From contig JARGSG010000092.1 of assembly GCA_030374805.1 (NCBI GenBank), forward strand, positions 62,001-126,000: 64,000 nt of DNA, given 5' to 3'. Below, piece by piece: positions 19,515-27,984 of the stretch (positions within the stretch are counted from its first letter, which is position 1; the number at the start of each line of letters is the position of its first letter). Made by a program: the position numbers and the translations under genes. This DNA comes from Gracilaria gracilis (lineage: Eukaryota; Rhodophyta; Florideophyceae; Gracilariales; Gracilariaceae). Under the pieces are notes generated by a model. The model saw nothing but the letters and a program-made list of their open reading frames with translations. It had not been told where the DNA came from and did no database searches.

Positions 19515-22028
19515 TCACCTTCCCCGCCCCGGTTCATCCCCAACAAATCCACTATCCTTCTCACTACTATCACTCTCCTCCTCGCCCTCACTGGACGACA
19601 TCAAAGTGATTTTCTGCTTCTTAAAGAACTTCTTCAATGCAGTACTCGTCATTTTCCTGAACAGGTTAACAACCTCCAAAGGTATGTCCACAGAAAAAAT
19701 GTTTACCGTACCGTTCCTTCTTCGCTTCGGGGCAGGTTGCACATCATCTTCATCCTCATCGTCAGTAAGCACCACAGAAGTTCTCTTCCTCGTTTTCCTC
19801 TTCTTCCCCACAACCCGTCCAACCTCCTCTTCTCTCAAGCGACCCGGAACCACCTTACGTCTTGTGCTACGTCTTAACACCGGTGGTTCCGGTTCAGGGC
19901 TTTCCACCACCATGGGATCGTTCTCCACCTCAGCAGATGGAGCCCTGGCCGTCCCCTCCGGTTCCACAACCTCTTCAATAACCTCCTCTACAACCTCCTC
20001 CTCCTCTGAACTTCGCAGCGGTACTTTAAAGTGTTGTTCCAGCTTGTTACCTGCAGTCTTCACCCTCCTAGACACCATCCCGTCCCACAAACGCTTTGCT
20101 CCCGCGAGCTCCATTTTGGCTGTTTGCTTCCCGAGATATTCCAAGACAGATACCCCCTTTCCTCCAATCTTGAGAACCGTCTGCATCACTTCCTCAACTG
20201 TCATCTTCTTCCTCTTGGCAGTCATGTCGCAAAGCTTAAACATACCAATTGCACACTGAAAGAAGTGCTTCCTCATATCCTCAAAACGGCCCGTCCTCCC
20301 TGCAGAGAACATTCTCAGTCGCACATGCCATTGCAAGCAACGGACGACGAAACGGAATTCCCCATCTGCGAGTCCCATAAGGAGGTCACTGGACACATGT
20401 GTGAGCGTCAGCGGCGGCCCCTCCTCACACACCTTCTCAAAGAATTGGAGAAGCCCCTCGCTTTGCACAAACTTCAGAGCCAGTGCCGCATAGCGATTCA
20501 AGTGACGCATACTATAGTCCCCGATAACCCCACTTCTTTTCAACGCGCCCGCTATCTGTTTCGGCGTCACCTTCCTCACATCCACTCCTCCTTCGTCAAT
20601 GATGTTTTCAACGAAGGACACCGTGCTGTGAAGCTTGTCTGCGAAAGACATCTTCAGAACATTGGAGCTCATCTCGTTCAGGAGATTGCCAAGTCCTAGC
20701 ACTTCATTCATGACCATCGGATTACCATCCTTCCTCGTCCATAACACAACATCCAGAGACTTCACTATATCCTCCCATTTCCCTCCTTCCTCACGCAGGT
20801 CCTGTAACACAAGAAATCGGTGATATCCGTCTATAAGTGTTACAGGCAGCACAAGTCTCCCGTCAACGATGTCACTCGCATCCAAATCGCCTACAAGTGT
20901 AACGGCAATCGAACCGGCGGAGGGAAGCCAACCAAAGTTGCGGCACTTCATCTTCGTGGCCTCCTTGTGCGCCAGGTTCACACTGCGAACCGTCTTCTTC
21001 GGGATTTCAATCATCTCGATATCCGTCGTCAACCGCTGCTGAACATAGTCGGCGAGGGATATCTTCGGTAGCGGCAGCGTGGTGTCCACCTCATCCGACG
21101 GAACTTTATCTCCTTCATCGAACAAATCCCCCTCAGTTCCACCCAGGGAAGCCTTAGTAGTCCCAATAACCTCCACAACATCGTCATCGGAGTCATCCAC
21201 GATGTTAACCCTCTCAATTGCTCCCACCGGTTTCTTCATCCCTTTAGAACCTCTTCGTCCTCCTCCTCTCGTTGGTGGAGACTGGAGTTTGGCGGTTTTA
21301 GCAGACTGCTCAGCCGATTCCTTGACCTCCTCAACATCTTCACTCTCAGGCTGAGAGGTGGACGACTTCCCGGCCCCAGGGTGCGGAGTGGGGTGCGAAG
21401 TGGGACTCTGCGGAATCTCAATTGAGGCCATCATCGACGTATCCCAGGCATACAACCCAGCCGATAACAATTCGGCGAGCTTACTCGGGGGTTCCTTCAA
21501 ACCTTGGAAACGGTAAGGGTACTTCGCGTCTAGATGACTTGAAACATTCGTCCTCCAGATAACCACCAAATCCTCACCCTCTAAGGCAGTGGCGCTTAGA
21601 AGATGGCCATGCATCGAACGGCAGAGCCCCTTCCCGGTACCACCAGCAGGCCCCACGCCACGTACTTCCGCAGTACCAACTTCAACCCTGTTCTTGTCCT
21701 TTCCAAGGCTGATGAACAAAGATACAGAGTCGCCACCTTTTACCTTATGTGGCGCGGGAGTACTCGTCTTCTTCTTCATCGCGCGCGGTGTGCCCCGCTC
21801 GGAACGCGATTTCGCCCTACGAGGCGTGGAGACCTTCGCCTTTCCTCTTCCTCGCGTAAACGGCGCCATTTCTGACCCCTCGCTGTTCCTCTTCGATCGC
21901 GCTGACTCCCGCCCCCTTTTATGGTTCAGAGGCGCCATGTTGGATACAAAGGGTTCAAACAATTCGAAACGCGGATTACGACCGTCGAGAATGCTCACGA
22001 GAACGTATAGTGGACGTTCCCTTCTCAA
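19515..22028 (-). CDS. ParB/Srx-like nuclear protein, inner copy
   Basis: An 837-residue open frame. The first ~110 residues are basic and low-complexity (KRGRESARSKR, TPRRAKSRSERG), nuclear-signal-like; a later ATG (MAPLNHKRG) could be the real start. Residues ~330-480 carry a ParB/sulfiredoxin-fold signature: a beta strand, then VTLIDGYHRFLVLQDL with the D-G-x-H-R box at 400-404, followed by helices resembling the ParB helix-turn-helix region (SFADKLHSTVSFV; VTPKQIAGALKRSG). The C-terminal third holds acidic runs, basic KKRKTRKR tracts and a conserved end. It reads away from the palindrome block at 22239-24000. Bacterial ParB proteins bind palindromic parS sites, so proximity suggests, but does not show, binding. 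Frame ends 7 bases before the dioxygenase ATG. Confidence 0.6.
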   Translation of the reverse strand: MRRERPLYVLVSILDGRNPRFELFEPFVSNMAPLNHKRGRESARSKRNSEGSEMAPFTRGRGKAKVSTPRRAKSRSERGTPRAMKKKTSTPAPHKVKGGDSVSLFISLGKDKNRVEVGTAEVRGVGPAGGTGKGLCRSMHGHLLSATALEGEDLVVIWRTNVSSHLDAKYPYRFQGLKEPPSKLAELLSAGLYAWDTSMMASIEIPQSPTSHPTPHPGAGKSSTSQPESEDVEEVKESAEQSAKTAKLQSPPTRGGGRRGSKGMKKPVGAIERVNIVDDSDDDVVEVIGTTKASLGGTEGDLFDEGDKVPSDEVDTTLPLPKISLADYVQQRLTTDIEMIEIPKKTVRSVNLAHKEATKMKCRNFGWLPSAGSIAVTLVGDLDASDIVDGRLVLPVTLIDGYHRFLVLQDLREEGGKWEDIVKSLDVVLWTRKDGNPMVMNEVLGLGNLLNEMSSNVLKMSFADKLHSTVSFVENIIDEGGVDVRKVTPKQIAGALKRSGVIGDYSMRHLNRYAALALKFVQSEGLLQFFEKVCEEGPPLTLTHVSSDLLMGLADGEFRFVVRCLQWHVRLRMFSAGRTGRFEDMRKHFFQCAIGMFKLCDMTAKRKKMTVEEVMQTVLKIGGKGVSVLEYLGKQTAKMELAGAKRLWDGMVSRRVKTAGNKLEQHFKVPLRSSEEEEVVEEVIEEVVEPEGTARAPSAEVENDPMVVESPEPEPPVLRRSTRRKVVPGRLREEEVGRVVGKKRKTRKRTSVVLTDDEDEDDVQPAPKRRRNGTVNIFSVDIPLEVVNLFRKMTSTALKKFFKKQKITLMSSSEGEEESDSSEKDSGFVGDEPGRGR

Positions 22029-22238
22029 TCACGTTCGTTGCCTTCACTTCCTGACCGAACACTGCGCCCGCTCAATATAGGATTGAACTCAAGGGGTTCC
22101 GTATTTCACGTTTTAGAATTCACTATCGCTTTATTTAGAAAGTTAAATGATCGTCATAACTACTACGTACGCATAGCTATAGAATAAAGGCACCCAGTTT
22201 TGAAGGAAAAAAAATGAATTGCGTCCGTTAAGTTTTCT
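22029..22238. promoter_or_regulatory. Upstream region of the ParB-like gene
   Basis: This AT-rich, gene-free 210 bp lies between the ParB-like start and the first palindrome. It is the presumptive promoter. Confidence 0.35.
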
Positions 22239-22800
22239 GCATGGACAGCGGTCCGGGGTGGAGTGGCGCTTCATCAGTGCCCTGATGAAGCGCCACACCA
22301 CCCCGGACCGCTGTCCATGCGCAGTGGCCGATGAAGTTGGACGACACCTCGGACGGCTGTCCACGTGCTGTGGCGGAAGAAGTTGGACGACACCCCGGAC
22401 GGCTGTCCACGGCAAAAATAAAATTTAATTTTTCGGACAGCGGTCCACGGCACTGATGAAGCGCCACTCCACCCCGGACCGCTGTCCACGCGCCGTGGCT
22501 GATGAAGCTGGACGACACCTCGGAAAAATTTAATTTTTCGGACAGCGGTCCGGGGTGGAGTGGCGCTTCATGCACTGATGAAGCGCCACTCCACCCCGGA
22601 TCGCTGTCCACGCGCCGTGGCTGATGAAGCTGGACGACACCTCGGACCGCTGTCCACGCGAAAAAAAATTTAATTTTTCGGACAGCGGTCCGGGGTGGAG
22701 TGGCGCTTCATCACGGCACTGATGAAGCGCCACTCCACCCCGGACCGCTGTCCACGCGCCGTGGCCGATGAAGCTGGACGACACCTCGGACCGCTGTCGA
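22239..22800. repeat. Palindrome array 1 (near-perfect hairpins)
   Basis: At least three full hairpins share the arm GGACAGCGGTCCGGGGTGGA continuing through GTGGCGCTTCATCA. They lie at 22239-22320 (39-bp arms, one mismatch, 4-base loop), 22540-22609 and 22680-22753 (34-bp perfect arms, loop CGGCAC). Half-units with GGACCGCTGTCC lie between them, along with a second module (GATGAAGCTGGACGACACC and a short TCGGACCGCTG tail). AT-rich joints such as AAAATTTAATTTTT separate modules. This is far more regular than expected for decayed spacer. Confidence 0.92.
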
Positions 22801-23700
22801 CGACGGTTTTCACTTATGATTGTTTTATGAATATTTAAAGCCCTGCATCTTCTTATAATGACGGGAGGACGTAAGGGTACATCCTATCAAATCGAAGAAG
22901 GTAGTTCTACCGACTACCTTCTCTAACTTTATATGATTAGATTTTCCTGTAGCGCCCAAGGTCGTGACCGATAATGAATACCCCCTTTGCGACAACCACG
23001 AGCATTATGTGGTTGTCGGAGAAGAAGAACTCATCACTGGCCACGACATTCTTCTAGTGACTATATTGGGGACTATTCTTCTTCAGTGATTGAAATATCA
23101 GTCATGGCTAAACACGATTATATGAGTTGAACAACTCATATAATCGTAGTCCACCATCACCGGTAGCTCAACCACTTCCGATAGTTCGACCTAACGCAGT
23201 CTAATCTAGTCGGTCTAATAAATAACCACAGTCCAACAGTGATTGAGCTGGCTGTCAAAGCCAAAGCCGATTACATGAGTTGAACAACTCAAATAATCGT
23301 ACTCGACCATCACGGCCAGCTCAAGCACTTCCGAATGTTCTCAGTAAAGCAAGGATGCAGAAGTGGCATACACTGTGTCCGGCGACTCTGGCTTGAATAC
23401 GCAATAGCATGGAAAATAGAAGAGTACGCCAGTTAGTACGATTCACAGAAAACGAACAAAATTGTCGAACGTACCTTGTGTGCCACTACGTCCGCGCAAC
23501 AGAACAAGGACGGAAAAAGCACCTCCCTTATACAGTTTCCGGCGATATGTTCTTCTTCTGTCACAACCGAGAGGATCACTTGGTTGTGACAGGAGAAGAA
23601 GAGATCCCCGGAAACCGTAACGGGGAGGTACAGAGCGTTGTGCTTACCGAGGCAGTTGGCAGGAGAGCGAAGGTGCTTAAGTACACGCAGCGTCACATTA
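22801..23700. repeat. Palindromic and direct-repeat spacer
   Basis: No gene is visible. Instead there are unrelated foldbacks: CGACAACCAC/GTGGTTGTCG at 22990-23018; a perfect 16-bp-arm palindrome at 23114-23147 centred on GTTGAACAAC; and a 19-bp-arm hairpin at 23550-23600 flanked by a second stem GTTTCCGG/CCGGAAAC (23535-23615). A ~100-bp segment around 23085-23190 is repeated directly at about 23240-23345. The short open frames seen on both strands here are consequences of the symmetry. Confidence 0.75.
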
Positions 23701-24005
23701 CAAACAAGCGCCAGTCGCGAGGGGGCCGCTGTCCAGGTGGAAATTATTCTTTTTTCGCGTGGACAGCGGTCCGGAGGTGTCGTCCAGCTTCATCAGCCAC
23801 GGCGCGTGGACAGCGGTCCGGGGTGGAGTGGCGCTTCATCAGTGCCGTGATGAAGCGCCACTCCACCCCGGACCGCTGTCCGAAAAATTAAATTTTGTTT
23901 TACTTTTTCTCCCACGGCGCATGGAAAGCGGACCGCCTCGAGTGGCACTTCATCAGAGCCGTGATGGAGCGCCACTGCACCACGGACCGCTGTCCGGAGA
24001 GCCGT
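23701..24005. repeat. Palindrome array 2
   Basis: This contains the same modules as array 1. A perfect 34-bp-arm hairpin is at 23808-23881 (loop GTGCCG), preceded by the GGTGTCGTCCAGCTTCATCA module, and followed by a degenerate hairpin at ~23927-23998. The methyltransferase start lies ~370 bp downstream. Confidence 0.85.
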
Positions 24006-24372
24006 AAGTTATAACTTCGCCTATACTTCCATATCTAGGAATTACCGCACCCCCCTCCCATCCCTGCCTTCTCTTATAACTGTTTATCACCGCATAAGCC
24101 CCCCTAACATCGCCCAATTCCCTTCTACTCCTCTACTTTAGAGTTCTGGTACCGTTTTGGCGTCTGAAATCCTCCTTCACATCGCTAATTCCGCAGCCGT
24201 CTGCCGTCCGCTCCCGTCTACCATCCGCACTCATCTCTCGTTCGCTGCCGTCTCTCGTCAGCTTCCGTCCGTTCGCCCTCGCCGTCCGCTGCCGACGTCA
24301 ATCATCTGTTTTCTCACGACCGCTCCCGTTCTCCTTCCGTATTCATAATACAGCCCCCCGTTATTGTTTAAA
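24006..24372 (+). promoter_or_regulatory. Upstream region of the methyltransferase-SET gene
   Basis: This pyrimidine-rich, gene-free 367 bp lies between palindrome array 2 and the ATG at 24373. It is the presumptive promoter and 5' UTR. Confidence 0.4.
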
Positions 24373-27300
24373 ATGGCTGCCGCAACCACATCCAGGTCTA
24401 AGTCACCGTCACCGGCACCTCCGACATCCGACATGAAGGTTGGAAAAATGTTCGGTTCTGGGGATGAGCTTCTCACCGCGTGTCTCGCCATCCGTGATCA
24501 CTATGCGTCGACGATGCGAGAGGAAGACGAACCTAGGAAAGTGGGACACAGCGAATTCGTTCAATATATCATCAAGAATCGCACTGTCCTAGACGTTGCC
24601 AAGAAGTACTTCTCTATCCTTCTCGGACCCACTCACCCGTCATACAGCGACGATGAGCTCAAGGCTGTGTGCGGGAAGGGTTCGTACCGTCAGCTGTATC
24701 TGTCGACGAAGTTGCTTGACATCGTGGACGGAGACAGAGACAGGCGTGTGAGGGATTTTTGGAATGCTTATACCAGAGTGGACTTTCAAGGAATACCGAA
24801 GAATGTGACGTTAACCGAATTCTTCAAGTCCATGAGTATAGCTCCCAGGCGTGTGGGCCGGATAGTTCCCCCTTTCGGTACGAGCATCGCTACACATTTC
24901 CAGAGAGTTCTCTTTCTTTCCCTTATTCAAAACGTATCTATGGAAAAGCGCCTTCGAGGCCATAAGAAACGTAAGGGGGAGAAGTGATATTCCACCCCTT
25001 TTTGGAATGTGCAAATATCGCAGAATCTCGAAGCTCAGCGTGCGGGTTTTGGTATGCAGCTGGTAACAAAGGCCTGGGATTGTTTCACCCAATTTCTGGG
25101 ATTCCCTAGCGCTGAGGTCATGGGTCTTTCTTTCCTACTGCTCTTGTACGATGACATGCAGTTTAAACCCATTGAAACGCGTTCCTAGGGGTTCCTGCAC
25201 AAGTACAACGACCATCGCTTGCTACCGAGCAACACGCAAACTCTTCGGGAAGACGAAGTCCAACCGTGGGCATGGAATCTTCTGAAGGACATTGATGTGG
25301 CCCTCCGAACGCTTGCGAAGGAGTTCATTTCTGATCTGAACAAGGTTAATGTGAACGAGCAGTTGTACACAATATCAGAACCTGGACGATGGGCCGTTCT
25401 AAAGACGTTTCACAGGGACCCGTCAAGAGCGTTTGCTCAGAGATTTGATTGTTTCTCTAACTCGCTTATGTCCTCCATCTTGGAGACAATAAGCCCTTTG
25501 AAAATCAAAGAAACACTCATGGTCCCTGATATACCTCTCACGCCGATATCGAAACCGGAGCCTGCCATCGAAATTCATGACGATGACGATGAGCAGTTGG
25601 AAAGGGGGAATCCTTCGGAGGGGAAACAAGGAGGGGATGGAGATGGCGGAAGTGGAATGGATGTAGTGGGTGAGAGTGGGAATGAAGATGTTGGTGAACA
25701 GTCGTCCGACGCTGACATACAGCCTCCTCCTGCCATTTCCTCGTTGGACGATAAAATGGCATTCCAACGTTGTGAACTGGAGATGGAGAAATACTTTCGA
25801 ATTTATAATTGCGGGTTCGAGGATATGGTGGAAACGGACGAGACTCTGCGAAACAACGGAGTCTCTCCATTGGGGAAAGTTCAACTGGTTCTTATGGACC
25901 CACCATACAACATAAGGGCCGATAAGAACCGGGAGAACAGTTGGTACGATATGCTGAGCGCTGAGCATAGGAAGAAGGCTGCAAAGCTTATATCAAGGCT
26001 GCTACGTCCGGGGGGTCATTTCGTTATCTTCTGTGCATTGGAACAGGTGAACCAGTGGACGAGGGTGCTTTCCCTTATTGGAGCAAAGGACGAGCAAGGG
26101 GTTCCGAGGCGATCGTTTGTTGTGGACCAGGTCCCAATTCATTTTATACGGTCGCAAGGCAACCCCATGCGAAACCCGGGACGCAGGTCCTGCTCCTTGT
26201 TCCCTGCCATGGAGTATGCAATACATGGTGTTCGAAGTGGCCTCGCTTATGCACAGCAGCATGCGATGGTGAACTATGAGAACTTCAACTACGTGCAGTC
26301 GAGGTATCCAGGGTACCACAGTGTTATTGACCAGGTACCGCCCATGTCCAATGGGGAGACTCTTCAATGGAAAAGAAAGAAGGAGGGTGGGGGCTACATG
26401 TTGCAAAAGGTGAGGTCGGAACAAAAACCTCGCGCGTTGTTGAAGGAGCTGATCAGCAGATTTTCGCAGCCAGGTGATACAGTGGTGGACTTGTTCGCGG
26501 GAACTTTTTCGACTGCCATGGCATGCATGGAGTTACAACGTCATCGGAAGTTTATTGGTTGTGAGCTGGACCCTGACTGTTTTGCGCATGCTAGGCACGC
26601 GGCAATTGTTCAGTTCGCGATGTGCATGCGCGATAATGAGACGGACATTCAAATTACGCAGGAGGTCCGAAACTCTGTGAATCGCGTGATGGACTTATTT
26701 CCCAAGTGGAACGCTCGTCCTTCACGATCATGGAAGGCTCCATCCGGCTTCCCACAGTATCAGAAGTTCCCACCGTATATTGTGGACTTCCTGGCATCGA
26801 TGTGGCGGGAGGAGGGCATGGCCATGATCGGCAGGCGCAAAGCGCTGCATGAGTGGCCGAAAACGTTGCAAGGGAAGATGGGTCTCCTGGATTGGAACGC
26901 GATGTTGGCACTGGAGGCCACTATGTGTGGTTGTCGCATTGGGAAGTCGTCGATTCGTCACCATGACGCAGGAGTGGGAGTGTTTACCACGCGCCGTTTC
27001 ATGAAGAACGAAGAGATATGTTTCTTTTACGGAACTCTAGTGTACCATGACTTAACGAAGAGGAAGGAGGTACACAAGAAGTATGGGGAAGGGTTGTTGG
27101 GAGCCACCGCCGCACGTTTTCGAACTTATGCGATGGAGGTTAGCCTGCGAGGCGAGGTATTCCGGAAACTCCCGGAAAGGAGACGAGAAGTACCTACAAT
27201 CCCTGTATGGATTGTCCCCGCTCCATTTTCGTTGGGTGGAACAATTAACGACCCAAAATATATGGAAGGGGATAAAGATAGGGATGCAGTGGAGGATGGC

Positions 27301-27495
27301 TTGAAGCAGCGACGGACTGCCAATGTGGCGGTGAGTCGAACCCCAGGAACTGGGCGAACTCCACTTCAATTAAGAGAATACCGAATGCTTGCCGTCCGGG
27401 CACTTCGGGTTGTAGAAGTGGGAGAAGAGTTGTTTGCAGATTATGGAATGGAGTACACATGGGGTACGTCTTCGAATCCTATAGTAGTCGACTAG
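24373..27495 (+). pseudogene. DNA amino-methyltransferase (beta class) fused to SET domain; two in-frame stops
   Basis: A single reading frame of 1,040 codons from ATG 24373 is broken only by TGA at 24985 and TAG at 25186; the flanking sequence stays protein-like in the same frame. The N-terminal ~400 residues are helical and not recognised, followed by an acidic linker. The methyltransferase carries motif IV MDPPYN (Asp509) before AdoMet motif I DLFAGTFS (706-713). That order (IV then I) defines beta-class N6-adenine/N4-cytosine enzymes (N6_N4_Mtase fold), unlike MT-A70. A SET domain follows: GVGVFTTRRF (867 on), the GGTINDPKYM substitute for the usual NH box, and ADYG near 1023. The predicted role is DNA methylation plus lysine methylation by one protein. 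The stops suggest a recent loss, or readthrough. Confidence 0.85.
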
Positions 27496-27984
27496 AGCTC
27501 AATTGATTTATGACTTATAGAACCGAAAGATGTACCGTAGTATGTGTAAAATCGAATTGTGTACATTTTATTACGCTTTCTCTCTAACTCTCGTGTTCCA
27601 CAGGGGAGGACGAGAACTCCCCCAAGTGAGTGGGTGTCGTCACTTTTATCATCCAGTGACGTGAACAAAATGGGGATAGGATTCGGGGGAGTGGGTTGAC
27701 GTTCAAGTACATAGAATAGAAGATACGGAGTACATGTGATATCATGTGAAAGTGTAACAGTTTTTGGCAGTGAGGTTTCGTACAGGAAGGGAAATTTCCG
27801 TCCCAATTTTCGGAAAGTGATTCCGAAAAGTACTAAAACGGTGCGATATTTCTACCACACGTCGAGTGGAGGTGTGCGTTTCACGGGGGACCTGCGATCA
27901 CGTCGAGCGGCGAACACGTCTTGCGGCGAGCGGCGACAACATCTAGAGCGCACCGCCGGGCGCATCGTCGTCGTCCGATTCCAT
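27496..27984. promoter_or_regulatory. Intergenic region upstream of coiled-coil gene 1 (inner)
   Basis: This 489-bp spacer follows the methyltransferase stop. The coiled-coil frame is open upstream of its ATG from 27736, but the conserved start (shared with the outer copy) is ATG 27985, so I treat this as 3' UTR plus promoter. Confidence 0.4.

Noticed and set aside
19399-20259. 286-codon plus-strand frame
   Set aside because: Antisense to the ParB-like and dioxygenase genes, low complexity Ser-rich; a shadow of acidic and basic codons on the true strand.
22239-24005. CRISPR array or tRNA-like hairpins
   Set aside because: Repeats are palindromic with no uniform unique spacers, and the host is eukaryotic; stems do not form a cloverleaf.
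24373-27495. Host stop-codon reassignment explaining TGA and TAG in frame
   Set aside because: Other frames in the window end normally at TGA, TAG and TAA, and nearby genes show frameshift decay, so mutation is simpler.
27736-27984. N-terminal extension of coiled-coil gene 1
   Set aside because: The frame is open, but the conserved start shared with the outer copy is ATG 27985; the extension looks like untranslated sequence.
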